From: Pseudomonas eutrophicaquae | Lineage (GTDB): Bacteria; Pseudomonadota; Gammaproteobacteria; Pseudomonadales; Pseudomonadaceae | Direction: 5' to 3' | Assembly: GCF_023544715.1 (NCBI RefSeq) | Contig: NZ_JAMJEZ010000002.1 | Location: 1 to 64,000, forward strand | DNA: 64,000 bases | In this document: positions 27,571 to 36,274 of the stretch, piece by piece | How positions within the stretch are numbered: position 1 is the first letter of the stretch | Layout: the number at the start of each line of letters is the position of its first letter | Program-made: the position numbers and the translations under genes | The notes under the pieces: model-generated | Seen by the model: only the letters and a program-made list of their open reading frames with translations | What the model was told of the DNA's origin: nothing | The model's database searches: none

Positions 27571-28336
27571 GCCGCTGCTGCGCCTGCAGGGCGTCGGAGT
27601 GAGCTTTGACGGCAACGACATCCTGCAGGAGGTCGAGCTGACCCTGCAGCGCGGCGAGATCGTCACCCTGATCGGCCCCAACGGTGCCGGCAAGACCACC
27701 CTGGTGCGCGTGGTGCTGGGCCTGCTCGCCCCGCAGCGCGGGCAAGTCTGGCGGCGCGAACGGCTGCGCATCGGCTACATGCCGCAGAAGCTGCACGTCG
27801 AGCCGACCCTGCCGTTGAGCGTGCTGCGTTTTCTCTGCCTGGTGCCGGGTGTGCGCCGCGCCCAGGTCGAGGCCGCGCTCGAGGAAGTCGGCGCCGCCCA
27901 GGTGATCGACAGCCCGCTGCAGAAGATTTCCGGCGGCGAGCTGCAGCGCGTGCTGCTGGCCCGCGCCCTGCTGCGCCAGCCGGAGCTTTTGGTGCTGGAT
28001 GAGCCGGTGCAGGGTGTGGATGTCAGCGGTCAGACCGAGCTGTACCGGCTGATCGGCACCCTGCGCCAGCGCTATGGCTGCGGCGTGCTGATGGTCTCCC
28101 ACGACCTGCACCTGGTGATGGGCGCCACCGACCGGGTGATCTGCCTCAACCACCATATCTGCTGTTCGGGCCATCCCGAGCAGGTCAGCAACGATCCGGT
28201 ATTCCGCCAGCTGTTCGGCCAGGATGCCCGCAGCCTGGCCATCTATCACCACCATCACGACCACGCCCACGACCTGCACGGCAGCGTGGTCGCGACCTCA
28301 TCACCCCACCGCCACGGCCCGGACTGCAAGCACTGA
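27554..28336 (+). CDS. znuC: Zinc ABC transporter ATP-binding protein ZnuC
   Basis: 260-residue ABC ATPase. Walker A is GPNGAGKTT, the signature is [16 protein letters not shown], and Walker B is [10 protein letters not shown]. The C-terminal tail is rich in His ([22 protein letters not shown]), as in many ZnuC proteins, and could sense or buffer zinc. The start lies inside the end of zur, so translation is coupled. Confidence 0.95.
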   Translation: MPATPEPLLRLQGVGVSFDGNDILQEVELTLQRGEIVTLIGPNGAGKTTLVRVVLGLLAPQRGQVWRRERLRIGYMPQKLHVEPTLPLSVLRFLCLVPGVRRAQVEAALEEVGAAQVIDSPLQKISGGELQRVLLARALLRQPELLVLDEPVQGVDVSGQTELYRLIGTLRQRYGCGVLMVSHDLHLVMGATDRVICLNHHICCSGHPEQVSNDPVFRQLFGQDARSLAIYHHHHDHAHDLHGSVVATSSPHRHGPDCKH

Positions 28337-28338
28337 TC

Positions 28339-29127
28339 ATGCCCGACTTCCTTCTCAATGCCCTGCTCGCCGGGCTCGCCCTGGCACTGGTCGCCGGCCC
28401 GCTGGGCTCCTTTGTGGTCTGGCGGCGCATGGCCTATTTCGGCGACACCCTGGCCCATGCGGCGCTGCTCGGCGTGGCGCTGGGTTTTCTGCTCGACATC
28501 AGCCCGACCCTTTCGGTGGCGCTGGGCTGCGTCCTGCTGGCGGTATTGCTGGTCACCGTGCAGCGCCGCCAGCCACTGGCCAGCGACACCCTGCTCGGCA
28601 TCCTCGCCCACAGCGCACTATCGCTGGGGCTGGTCACCGTCAGTCTGCTGGATGAGGTGCGGGTCGATCTGCTCGCCTACCTGTTCGGCGACCTGCTGGC
28701 GGTCGGCAGCACCGACCTGCTGTGGATCGTCGCCGGCAGCCTGCTGGTGCTGGCCCTGCTGGCCTGGCTGTGGCAGCCGCTGCTGGCGATTACCGTGCAT
28801 GAGGAGCTGGCGCGGGTCGAGGGCTTGCCGGTCGAGGCGCTGCGTCTGGCGCTGATGCTGCTGATCGCGGTGGTGATCGCGGTGGCGATGAAGATCGTCG
28901 GCGTGCTGCTGATCACCTCGCTGCTGATCATCCCGGCCGCCAGCGCCCAGCGCCATGCGCGCACCCCGGAGCAGATGGCCATCGGCGCGAGCCTGGTGGG
29001 ACTGGCTTCGGTGTGTGGCGGGCTGGCGTTGTCCTGGCAGCACGATACGCCCGCCGGGCCGTCGGTCGTGGTCAGCGCCGCGGCGCTGTGCCTGCTGAGC
29101 TTCCTGCTGCCCCGCCGGGCGGTGTAA
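28339..29127 (+). CDS. znuB: Zinc ABC transporter permease ZnuB
   Basis: 262-residue permease of the ABC-3 family with about eight membrane segments. It includes the conserved PLGSFVVWRRMAYFGDTLAHAALLGVALG near the N-terminus, where the His/Asp pattern is typical of metal permeases. It starts 2 bp after the znuC stop and completes the zur-znuCB operon. Confidence 0.95.
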   Translation: MPDFLLNALLAGLALALVAGPLGSFVVWRRMAYFGDTLAHAALLGVALGFLLDISPTLSVALGCVLLAVLLVTVQRRQPLASDTLLGILAHSALSLGLVTVSLLDEVRVDLLAYLFGDLLAVGSTDLLWIVAGSLLVLALLAWLWQPLLAITVHEELARVEGLPVEALRLALMLLIAVVIAVAMKIVGVLLITSLLIIPAASAQRHARTPEQMAIGASLVGLASVCGGLALSWQHDTPAGPSVVVSAAALCLLSFLLPRRAV

Positions 29128-29163
29128 TATCGCTCACTTTCTGTACAGCCCGAGGCACTGCCG

Positions 29164-29589
29164 ATGACCTCTTCCCTTCGTCTGAGCAGCGCGCTGCTCC
29201 TGCCGCTGCTCGGCGCCTGCCAGAGCCCCGCGCCGACCGAGCAGGCCGCGCCGGCTCAGCCCGCCCTCTGGCAACTGGAAGCCCAGCTGACCGCTGGTGA
29301 TCTGGAAGCGGCCAGTGCCGCCTTCGACGAGCTGCAGCGCCTGCAGGCCGGCAACACGCTGGAGGCCTACCAGCGGCGTCTGGCCGAGGCCTGGCTGCAG
29401 CGCAGCCAGCAGGCTCTGGAGGCCGGCGATCTGAATGCCGCCACCGCCGCGCTGGCCCGCGCCCGCGCCCTGCTGCCCCAGGCACCAGCGCTGATCAATG
29501 ACCTGGGTAGCACGCGCCCGGCGCCAGAGGCCGCACCTGCGGAGCTTGCACCCGCAGCGGCGCCAGGCGCTGCATCTCCCGCACCCTGA
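29164..29589 (+). CDS. Small tetratricopeptide-like lipoprotein
   Basis: 141-residue predicted lipoprotein. The lipobox LLGAC places the lipidated Cys at residue 19. The mature part is Ala-rich helical, with two TPR-like helix pairs (AQLTAGDLEAASAAFDEL, SQQALEAGDLNAATAALARA) and an Ala/Pro-rich tail. A similar gene follows znuB in other pseudomonads. No function is known; it could be read through from znuB, 36 bp upstream. Confidence 0.8.
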   Translation: MTSSLRLSSALLLPLLGACQSPAPTEQAAPAQPALWQLEAQLTAGDLEAASAAFDELQRLQAGNTLEAYQRRLAEAWLQRSQQALEAGDLNAATAALARARALLPQAPALINDLGSTRPAPEAAPAELAPAAAPGAASPAP

Positions 29590-29595
29590 AGCGCC

Positions 29596-29937
29596 TCAGG
29601 CGTACCAGAACAGCGGCTCGCGCACCGGCGCGGGGGCTGCAGGCTGCGGCGTACTCTGCTGCAGCAAGTGCGCCGACCAGCGGGATATCCCCTCATCAAT
29701 GCGCATGCCCTGCCCCAGCAGACCATCGACCACCTGCTCGAGAATGAAGCGGGCGCTGAGCGAGCACGGGAACGGTCCCTGCACGCTCACCCGCTCGGGC
29801 AGCTCGCCATCCAGGCAGATGGCGCAGAGAAATACCCAGTCCGAACCGCTGCCAGAAACCGGGCGGATCAGACATTCGATGCGGGTGTGGGTGTCGGTGG
29901 CGGGTTCGTGGCGCAGGATACAGAGCGGACGCAGCAT
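29596..29937 (-). CDS. Conserved hypothetical protein
   Basis: 113-residue soluble protein without signal peptide or membrane segment. GAGG lies about 9 nt upstream of its ATG, which supports expression. The middle segment (FLCAICLDGELPERVSVQGPFPCSLSARFILEQVVDGLL) is well structured and contains spaced cysteines. I do not recognise a named family. It is convergent with the lipoprotein gene, with 6 bp between the stops. Confidence 0.7.
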   Translation of the reverse strand: MLRPLCILRHEPATDTHTRIECLIRPVSGSGSDWVFLCAICLDGELPERVSVQGPFPCSLSARFILEQVVDGLLGQGMRIDEGISRWSAHLLQQSTPQPAAPAPVREPLFWYA

Positions 29938-29985
29938 GGCGGCATACCTCGATCAGCCAGAAGAGCATTTCACGGCCTGCCATCC

Positions 29986-30033
29986 CTGTGACTGTGAGGC
30001 ATCCGTCACAGAAAACTAGCCCAGTTTTGTGAC
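29986..30033. terminator. Compound hairpin downstream of the SpmAB gene
   Basis: CTGTGAC...GTCACAG (29986-30011) overlaps a second hairpin, GTCAC/AAAACT-AGCCC-AGTTTT/GTGAC (30005-30033). The AT-rich second stem ends in TTTT, so it may act as a terminator for the minus-strand SpmAB transcript. Confidence 0.45.
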
Positions 30034-30086
30034 ACGTCAAGCACGCTCGTCGCCGGCCATGCACCCTGCTGGGGCAATCCAGCGCG

Positions 30087-31316
30087 TCAGGCAAAGAACC
30101 AGTAGCACACCGCAATCGCCGCCAGCACCCCGGAAAGATCCGCCAGCAACGCGCAGCCTACCGCATGGCGGGCGCGCTGGATGCCCACCGCGCCAAAGTA
30201 CACCGCCAGCACGTAGAAGGTGGTTTCGGTGCTGCCCTGCACGGTCGCCGCCACCAGCGCCGGGAAGCTGTCCACTCCCTGACTCTGCATGGTCTCGATC
30301 AGCATGGCCCGCGCGGCACTGCCGGAGAACGGCTTGACCAGCGCGGTGGGCAGCGCATCGACAAAGCGGCTGTCCCAGCCGGCCCACTCGACCAGCATGC
30401 GGATACCCTCAAGGCCCAGCTCCAGCGCCCCCGAGGCGCGCAGCACGCCAATCGCGCAGAGCATCGCCACCAGATAGGGCAGCAGGTTTTTGGCGACCTC
30501 AAAGCCCTCGCGGGCGCCCTCGACAAACGCCTCGTAGACCGGCACCCGGCGCAGCGCGCCGAACAGCACAAAGCCCAGGATCAGGCCGAACAGGGTCAGG
30601 TTACCGAGCAGCGAGGACAACGCCGCCAGCGCACTGGCCGACAGCCCCGCCAGCAGAGCCATGAAGCCGCCAAGCAGCAGCGCCGTGCCGCCCAGCCAGG
30701 CCAGCACCACCGGATCGTGCAGGCGCAGGCGCTGCATGAACGCCACGCTGAGCAGCCCGACCAGAGTCGAGGCGCTGGTCGCCAGCAGGATCGGCAGAAA
30801 CACCAGGGTCGGGTCTGGCGCGCCCTGCTGCACCCGGTACATGAAGATCGACACCGGCAGCAGGGTCAGCGACGAGGCATTGAGCACCAGAAACAGGATC
30901 TGCGCATTGCTCGCCGTGGTCTGGCTCGGGTTGAGGCTCTGCAGCGCGTGCATGGCCTTGAGGCCGATCGGCGTGGCGGCGTTGTCCAGCCCCAGCGCAT
31001 TGGCGGTGAAATTCAGGGTGATCAGCCCCAGCGCCGGATGGCCGGGCGGCACCTCCGGCATCAGGCGGCGAAACAGCGGCCCGAGCAGCACCGCCAGCCG
31101 CTCGACCAGCCCGGCACGCTCGGCAATGCGCAGAAACCCCAGCCAGAGGGTCAGGGTGCCGAACAGCACCACCATCACCTCGACCGAGAGCTTGGCCATG
31201 GCGAACAGACTCTCGACCATGGCGGCGAACACGCCGGGATCATCGCCGATCAGCCAGCGCCCGGCGGCGGACAGCGCCGCCACCACAAAGAATCCGAGCC
31301 ACAGGCCGTTGAGCAT
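30087..31316 (-). CDS. Nucleoside recognition (Gate) domain membrane protein, SpmA-SpmB fusion
   Basis: 409-residue inner-membrane protein made of two Gate-type halves. The N-terminal half (about 1-210) resembles SpmA (LNFTANALGLDNAATPIGLKAMHALQSLNP). The C-terminal half (about 240-409) resembles SpmB (GAREGFEVAKNLLPYLVAMLCAIGVLRASGAL, GSTETTFYVLAVYFGAVG). In Bacillus these are separate spore-maturation genes; in non-sporing bacteria the fused form has no settled role. It follows the quinone oxidoreductase gene by 62 bp on the same strand. Confidence 0.88.
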   Translation of the reverse strand: MLNGLWLGFFVVAALSAAGRWLIGDDPGVFAAMVESLFAMAKLSVEVMVVLFGTLTLWLGFLRIAERAGLVERLAVLLGPLFRRLMPEVPPGHPALGLITLNFTANALGLDNAATPIGLKAMHALQSLNPSQTTASNAQILFLVLNASSLTLLPVSIFMYRVQQGAPDPTLVFLPILLATSASTLVGLLSVAFMQRLRLHDPVVLAWLGGTALLLGGFMALLAGLSASALAALSSLLGNLTLFGLILGFVLFGALRRVPVYEAFVEGAREGFEVAKNLLPYLVAMLCAIGVLRASGALELGLEGIRMLVEWAGWDSRFVDALPTALVKPFSGSAARAMLIETMQSQGVDSFPALVAATVQGSTETTFYVLAVYFGAVGIQRARHAVGCALLADLSGVLAAIAVCYWFFA

Positions 31317-31336
31317 GACGATCCCCCTCCCGATCA

Positions 31337-31357
31337 GGCCGGCGATGATAGCCGGCC
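31337..31357 (-). other. Hairpin between the quinone oxidoreductase and SpmAB genes
   Basis: GGCCGGC-N7-GCCGGCC, flanked by further complementary CCCCC/GGGGG runs, in the 62-bp gap. No T-tract follows, so it is not a clear terminator. Confidence 0.35.
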
Positions 31358-31378
31358 CGCCGGAAGGGGGCCATCGAC

Positions 31379-32338
31379 TCAGTCGGGGATCAGCACGATC
31401 TTGGCGCTACCCGCCTCCACCGCCCGGTACGCCTCGACCCCGCGACTGAGCGGCCAGCACTGCGGCAGGGCCGGCAGCGGCAGTTGCCCGGCGGCAAACA
31501 GCGCCCCGATCGACTGCAGATGGCGGGCGCATTCCTCAAGGCTATAGAGCAGCGAATTGACCCCGACCAGCACACCGCCGCGCCGGTACAGATCCAGCAC
31601 CGGCACCTCGACCTGCCCGCTGACCGGTGCGGCGATCACCGCCAGACGCCCGAAGGTCGCCAGCGCCGGCACCGCTGCCGCCAGCCAGAAGCCGGTGGTG
31701 TCGAAGATCACCTCAGGCAGCACACCGGCAAAGGCCTCCTGTACCTGCGCCGCCAGTGCCGTCGGCTCGCCCAGCAGCAGGGTGTGGGTGCGCGCCTGCC
31801 AGGGCGCCAATGCCTCGCGACGCCGCGCCGCCACACACACCTGCGCACCGCGCGCCAGCGCCAGATCAGCCGCCGCCTGCGCCACCGCGCCGGCACCGAT
31901 GATCAGCAGCCGCGTGCCCTGCTCGACCCCCGTGCGGCTCAGGGCATCCCAGGCGGTCAGGTAGGGCACTCCGCAGGTCGCGGCGCGGGCAAAGTCCAGC
32001 TCGGCCGGCAGACGGGCCAGCGCCTCAATCGGCAGGCAGACTTGCGCGGCATGGCAGCCATCGCGGGTGAAGCCAAAGCCCTTGCCGCTGCCGCCCCACA
32101 CCGCCTGGCCAAGCCACTCGTCCGGCCCCTCGATCACCACCCCAGCAAAATCCCGGCCGGGAATCCGTGGGGTCTGGGTATAGGGAAAGCGCCCCAGCAC
32201 GTTCTTCACATCGCTGGGATTGACACCGGCGGCACGCACCTCGACCCGCACCTCACCCGCGGCCAGCGGCGGTGCGGCCACCTCGCAGAGCTGCAAGGCA
32301 TCCAGAGAGCCGGTGGTGGAAAACTGCAAGGCCTGCAT
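31379..32338 (-). CDS. MDR-type NADPH:quinone oxidoreductase / alcohol dehydrogenase-like protein
   Basis: 319-residue medium-chain dehydrogenase/reductase. The N-terminal GroES-like part has VNPSDVKNVLGRFP and GRDFAGVV. The nucleotide site is LLIIGAGAVAQAAADLALARGA. The catalytic zinc ligands of true alcohol dehydrogenases are not evident, which favours the zinc-free quinone-reductase group. The start at 32338 has CAGGAG upstream. A terminator separates it from azoR, so it has its own promoter. Confidence 0.8.
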   Translation of the reverse strand: MQALQFSTTGSLDALQLCEVAAPPLAAGEVRVEVRAAGVNPSDVKNVLGRFPYTQTPRIPGRDFAGVVIEGPDEWLGQAVWGGSGKGFGFTRDGCHAAQVCLPIEALARLPAELDFARAATCGVPYLTAWDALSRTGVEQGTRLLIIGAGAVAQAAADLALARGAQVCVAARRREALAPWQARTHTLLLGEPTALAAQVQEAFAGVLPEVIFDTTGFWLAAAVPALATFGRLAVIAAPVSGQVEVPVLDLYRRGGVLVGVNSLLYSLEECARHLQSIGALFAAGQLPLPALPQCWPLSRGVEAYRAVEAGSAKIVLIPD

Positions 32339-32368
32339 GGGCGTACTCCTGAAACACGGCAAATGAAC

Positions 32369-32397
32369 AAACGGCCCCCTCAGCGGGAGGGCCGTTT
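32369..32397. terminator. Terminator between azoR and the quinone oxidoreductase gene
   Basis: AAACGGCCC...GGGCCGTTT, a 9-bp stem with A and T ends, so it can work in both directions. It lies 16 bp after the azoR stop. Confidence 0.8.
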
Positions 32398-32412
32398 ACA
32401 TGGGGTGAGTCC

Positions 32413-33012
32413 TCAGCCGATCAGCGCGGCGATGTGCGCCTCAGCGGCAGCAAAGGCCTGCTCGACGCCCTCGGCGCCCATCGCCAGCCCTTCGGCGTAG
32501 ATGAACTCGACATCCTGCATGCCCAAAAAGCCCAGCATGGTCTTCAGGTACGGCACCTGGGAGTCAGCCGGGGTGTCGCGGTACTGACCGCCACGCGCCA
32601 GCGCGACGTAGACCTTTTTGCCGGTCAACAGCCCCTGCGGGCCGTTCTCGGTGTAGCGGAAGGTCACCCCGGCGCGGGCGATGGCATCCAGCCAGCACTT
32701 GAGCTGCACCGGCACGCCGAAGTTGTACATCGGCACGCCGAGCACCAGCACATCGGCAGCCTGCACCTGGGCGATCAGCGCGTCATCAAGGGCCACGCGC
32801 GCCGTCTGTTCGGCGCTACGCTGCTCGGCCGGGGTGAACAGCGCGCCCAGCGCGTCCTGATCGAGCATCGGGTGCGGCTGGCGGGCCAGGTCACGCAGCT
32901 CCAGCTGCGCCTGCGGGTGAGCGGCTTTGAGGCGGGCGCTGATCGCATCGGCCAGACGGGTGGAGTTGGCGCCCTGGGTGCGGGCGCTGGCATTGATCTG
33001 CAGAATCTTCAT
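32413..33012 (-). CDS. azoR: FMN-dependent NADH azoreductase
   Basis: 199-residue flavodoxin-fold quinone/azo reductase. The FMN phosphate site is [15 protein letters not shown] near residues 8-22. [41 protein letters not shown] is the family core. AzoR proteins reduce quinones by two electrons and so limit redox cycling. It follows the pirin gene by 27 bp. Confidence 0.93.
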   Translation of the reverse strand: MKILQINASARTQGANSTRLADAISARLKAAHPQAQLELRDLARQPHPMLDQDALGALFTPAEQRSAEQTARVALDDALIAQVQAADVLVLGVPMYNFGVPVQLKCWLDAIARAGVTFRYTENGPQGLLTGKKVYVALARGGQYRDTPADSQVPYLKTMLGFLGMQDVEFIYAEGLAMGAEGVEQAFAAAEAHIAALIG

Positions 33013-33039
33013 CGGTGGGGTTCCTGGGAGTGAAAAGCG

Positions 33040-33759
33040 TCAGTAACGGGGTTGTTCGTGGGGGCGCAGGTCGAATAGCAGCACCTCGGCCTGCTCGCCC
33101 TCGGCAAACTCGATCTCGCGCACGCGGCGCAGGCGCGCACCGTCGCCGGCCTGCAGGCGCTGGCCGTTGACGCTCAGGCTGCCGCGCGCCACCTGAATAT
33201 AAGCAAAGCGATCAGGCGCCAGCGTGATGCGCTGCCGCTCGGCACCATCGAACAGGCCGGCATACACCCGGGCATCCTGATACACCGCAAGCGAGTCGTC
33301 CGCCCCGTCAGGCGAGATGATCAGGTGCAGCTGGCCGCGCTTCTCTTCAGCGCTGAAGTGGCGCTGCTGATAGCGCGGCGTCACGCCCTGACGATCGGGG
33401 ACGATCCAGATCTGCAAAAAATGCACCGGCTGATCGGCCGAGGCGTTGTATTCACTGTGCCGGATGCCGCTGCCGGCACTCATCATCTGCACATCCCCGG
33501 CGTGGATCACCGAGCCTGTGCCCATCGAATCGCGGTGCGCAAGCGCGCCCTCCAGCACGTAGGAGAAGATCTCCATGTCGCGGTGCGGGTGGGTATCAAA
33601 GCCGTGGCCGCCGCGCACCCGGTCATCATTGATCACCAACAGATCCGAGAAGCCCAGCTGCTGCGGATCGTAGTAGCGGCCAAACGAGAAGCTGTGCTGC
33701 GACTGCAGCCAGCCAAAGTCGGCAACGCCGCGCGCGGCGGCCGGGCGAATCTCCAGCAT
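33040..33759 (-). CDS. Pirin family protein (bicupin)
   Basis: 239-residue bicupin with the pirin N-terminal signature FSFGRYYDPQQLGFSDLLVINDDRV. The metal-binding histidines are in GFDTHPHRDMEIFSYVLEG and GSGIRHSEYN. Pirins of the YhaK/YhhW type show quercetinase or redox-sensing activity. The start at 33759 has AAGGAG 6 nt upstream; the longer in-frame extension overlaps the preceding gene. Together with azoR it suggests a response to quinones or flavonoid-like electrophiles. Confidence 0.92.
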   Translation of the reverse strand: MLEIRPAAARGVADFGWLQSQHSFSFGRYYDPQQLGFSDLLVINDDRVRGGHGFDTHPHRDMEIFSYVLEGALAHRDSMGTGSVIHAGDVQMMSAGSGIRHSEYNASADQPVHFLQIWIVPDRQGVTPRYQQRHFSAEEKRGQLHLIISPDGADDSLAVYQDARVYAGLFDGAERQRITLAPDRFAYIQVARGSLSVNGQRLQAGDGARLRRVREIEFAEGEQAEVLLFDLRPHEQPRY

Positions 33760-33826
33760 GTCGATCTCCTTGAGTTCAGCGGGGGTGAGGCCGGTCATGC
33801 CGGCCTCGCCCTCCCGTGGACAGCTC

Positions 33827-34135
33827 TCAGTTCTTGATGGCTTCCAGCACATGGCGCGGGTGGCCGCCGGTGGCAAACAGGTTGCGCTGCTCGATCTGCA
33901 CCTGCACCGGGTCGATCCGCTCATCCGCCTGCGGCTCGATGCGCAGGGTCAGCGGCTGCTCCACGCCACTGACCATCAGGGCGCCCTCGATAGCGGTCGG
34001 CTGGCCGGCCTCGAACTGCACCCGATGGGTGGTGAAGGTCGCCTCATCGCTGGACGGGGCCGCCAGGGCACTGGTGGCGGTCAGGGCGGAAGCGCTCAGC
34101 AGCAGGATGGTCGAGAGTGTGTGCAGGGTTTTCAT
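33827..34135 (-). CDS. Small secreted protein of unknown function
   Basis: 102-residue protein with a clear signal peptide (MKTLHTLSTILLLSASALTATSALA). The mature part is about 77 residues of probable beta structure, rich in acidic residues and Gln, with no cysteine. The start at 34135 has TGGAG upstream. It lies 68 bp before the pirin gene and is divergent from a LysR regulator, so it is likely the first gene of the regulated unit. I do not recognise a family. Confidence 0.75.
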   Translation of the reverse strand: MKTLHTLSTILLLSASALTATSALAAPSSDEATFTTHRVQFEAGQPTAIEGALMVSGVEQPLTLRIEPQADERIDPVQVQIEQRNLFATGGHPRHVLEAIKN

Positions 34136-34212
34136 CAAATCGCTCCAGTGAAGGGCATGGTGGGTGACGCCGCGCACTGTAGCGGCGGCATTGACGCTGA
34201 AATAGGTGACAA

Positions 34213-34230
34213 TCAACAACACTCTGTTGA
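34213..34230. promoter_or_regulatory. Candidate LysR operator
   Basis: TCAACA-N6-TGTTGA, a perfect dyad 15-32 bp before the lysR start and about 80 bp from the divergent secreted-protein start. The position fits autoregulation plus control of the divergent unit. Confidence 0.6.
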
Positions 34231-34244
34231 CGCTGGAGGCAACA

Positions 34245-35162
34245 ATGAACCGTCTTGAGGCGATGGCGCTGTTCGTGCGGGTGGCGGAGCTGGGCAGCTT
34301 TGCCGCCGCGGCCAGTCAGCTGGGCGTGGCCCGCTCGGTGGTCACCCGGCAGATCGCCGCACTGGAGGCGCATCTGGGCAGCAAGCTGATGGTGCGCAGT
34401 ACCCGGCGCCTGACCCTGACGACCGCTGGCAGTACCTATCTGGAAAAATGCCGGACGATCCTCGCGCTGGTCGAGGAGGCCGAGTCGGGGGTGATGGAGG
34501 CGCGTCAGGAGCCGAGCGGGCCGCTGCGCATCAGCCTGCCGCTGAGCTTTGGCCTGCGCCGGCTGGTGCCGCTGCTGCTGGAGTTCGCCCGCTGCTGGCC
34601 GAAGATCCAGCTGTCACTGGATTTCAGCGACCGGCGCCAGCACCTGATCGAGTCCGGCATCGCCCTGTCGATCCGCATCATGGCGCAGCCGGAACCCGGC
34701 GATATCGTTCGGCGCCTAGGCAGTGTGCGGTTGCAGGTGGTGGCGGCGCCCGACTACCTGGCCCGCCACGGCTGCCCGCAGCATCCTCAGGAGCTCAAGG
34801 CACATACCTGCCTCGGCTATTCCCAGTACCTGAACAACCAGCCCTGGCAGTTCAGTCTGGACGGCCAGCTGCGCAGCCTGGCGCTGCCGCTGGCGCTACA
34901 GGCCAACAATGGCGACGCGCTGGCCGAGGCGGCCGCCCAGGGCATGGGCATCAGCCAGCAGCCGGATTTCATCATCGCCCCGTATCTGGCCGATGGGCGT
35001 CTGGTGACCCTGCTGCAGGCCTTCGAGCCGCCACCGCTGGGCATCTACGCCCTGCTGGCCGGCAACCGCTTCCTGCCGCACCGGGTGCGGGTGCTGATCG
35101 ACTTTCTGGCCGAGCGACTGGCCGAGCCATCGGCCACGCCGCCCAGTCCTTCGCCTCAGTGA
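34245..35162 (+). CDS. LysR-family transcriptional regulator
   Basis: 305-residue LysR regulator. The winged HTH is in residues 1-60 (ALFVRVAELGSFAAAASQLGVARSVVTRQIAALE) and the LysR substrate domain runs from about residue 90. It belongs to the CrgA/AaeR-like branch by its opening MNRLEAMALFVRVAELGSF. TGGAGG precedes the ATG. Divergent gene order and the operator predict control of the secreted-protein/pirin/azoR unit. Its last 7 bp overlap the convergent DUF2474 gene. Confidence 0.9.
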   Translation: MNRLEAMALFVRVAELGSFAAAASQLGVARSVVTRQIAALEAHLGSKLMVRSTRRLTLTTAGSTYLEKCRTILALVEEAESGVMEARQEPSGPLRISLPLSFGLRRLVPLLLEFARCWPKIQLSLDFSDRRQHLIESGIALSIRIMAQPEPGDIVRRLGSVRLQVVAAPDYLARHGCPQHPQELKAHTCLGYSQYLNNQPWQFSLDGQLRSLALPLALQANNGDALAEAAAQGMGISQQPDFIIAPYLADGRLVTLLQAFEPPPLGIYALLAGNRFLPHRVRVLIDFLAERLAEPSATPPSPSPQ

Positions 35163-35260
35163 ATCAGGCTGCGGATCAGCAGGCCGACCAGCGCCAGCGC
35201 GCCCACACCCAGAGCCCAGAACAGCACGAACCAGCCCAGTTGCCGCCAGGTACGCGCCAT
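35156..35260 (-). CDS. DUF2474 small membrane protein of cytochrome bd oxidase operon
   Basis: 34-residue single-span protein (MARTWRQLGWFVLFWALGV, then an Ala/Leu helix ending LIRSLIH). It starts on the last base of the cioB stop (TGATG), so it is translationally coupled. Tiny proteins of this kind (CydX/CydZ-like, DUF2474) accompany bd-type oxidases and help assembly or stability. Reported here because its position and sequence fit. Confidence 0.85.
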   Translation of the reverse strand: MARTWRQLGWFVLFWALGVGALALVGLLIRSLIH

Positions 35261-36264
35261 CAGTGATACCCGCCCTGCGGGTCGATCTTGCCGCGGAACA
35301 CCCAGTAGGCGTAGCCGGTATAGGCTAGGATCAGCGGCAGCAGCACCAGCGCACCGGCCAGCAGGAACCACAGGCTGTCGTCCGGGCCGGCCGTCTCCCA
35401 GAGGGTCAGGGCCGGGGGCACCATGTAGGGGAACAGGCTGATGCACAACCCGACAAAGCTCAGCACGAACACCGACAGCGCCGCACCGAACGGCCAGGCA
35501 TCACGGCCACGGCGCATCCCCTGCACGAACACCAGCACCGCCACCAGCATCAGCGCCGGGACCCAGATGCTGAACAGCGCCCCGGGCAGGCTGAACCAGC
35601 GCGCCAGGTACTGCGGATTGAGCAGCGGGGTGAGCAGGCTGACCACCCCGATCAGCAGCAGGGTCAGCGCACCGCTCAGCCACGCCAGGCGCCGCGCCCG
35701 CTCACGCACTGCCCCTTCCGTCTTCATCAGCAGCCAGGTGGCGCCCAGCAGGCTGTAACCGCAGACCAGCGCCACGCCAGTCAGCAGCGAGAAGCCGCTC
35801 AGCCAGTCCCAGTGCCCGCCGGCATAGGCGCGATTTTCCACCGCGATGCCCTGCACCAAGGCACCCAGCGCTACCCCCTGCGCCAGCGTCGCCAGCAGGC
35901 TGCCCGCACAGAACGACAGGTTCCACACCCAGCGCCCGCGCTGGGTCCGCCAGCGGAACTCGAACGCCACCCCGCGCAGCACCAGGGCCAGCAGCATGAC
36001 GATGATCGGCACATACAACGCCGGCATGATCACCGCATACGCCAGCGGAAACACCGCAAACAGCCCGCCGCCGCCCAGCACCAGCCAGGTCTCGTTGCCA
36101 TCCCAGACCGGGGCCACCGTGTTCATCGCCAGCGACTTCTCCTCATCGCCGCGCATGAAGGGGAACAGCATGCCGACCCCCAGATCAAAACCGTCGAGTA
36201 CCACATAGGCCAGTACGGCAAAGGCAATCAGCGCCGCCCAGACCAGAGCCAGATCGATTGTCAT
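35260..36264 (-). CDS. cioB: Cytochrome bd-type (cyanide-insensitive) quinol oxidase subunit II
   Basis: 334-residue CydB/CioB with about eight to nine membrane segments. It opens with ALVWAALIAFAVLAYVVLDGFDLGVGMLFPF, and the conserved DGNETWLVLGGGGLFAVFPLAYA lies near residue 55. It partners CioA in a quinol oxidase that does not pump protons and tolerates cyanide. It starts 10 bp after cioA. Confidence 0.94.
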   Translation of the reverse strand: MTIDLALVWAALIAFAVLAYVVLDGFDLGVGMLFPFMRGDEEKSLAMNTVAPVWDGNETWLVLGGGGLFAVFPLAYAVIMPALYVPIIVMLLALVLRGVAFEFRWRTQRGRWVWNLSFCAGSLLATLAQGVALGALVQGIAVENRAYAGGHWDWLSGFSLLTGVALVCGYSLLGATWLLMKTEGAVRERARRLAWLSGALTLLLIGVVSLLTPLLNPQYLARWFSLPGALFSIWVPALMLVAVLVFVQGMRRGRDAWPFGAALSVFVLSFVGLCISLFPYMVPPALTLWETAGPDDSLWFLLAGALVLLPLILAYTGYAYWVFRGKIDPQGGYH

Positions 36265-36274
36265 CTCAGTCTCC

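Noticed and set aside
29986-30011. TGTGAC...GTCACA as a Vfr/CRP site
   Set aside because: The halves are separated by about twice the 6-bp spacing of a CRP-type site, and the position is downstream of genes. Better seen as part of a hairpin.
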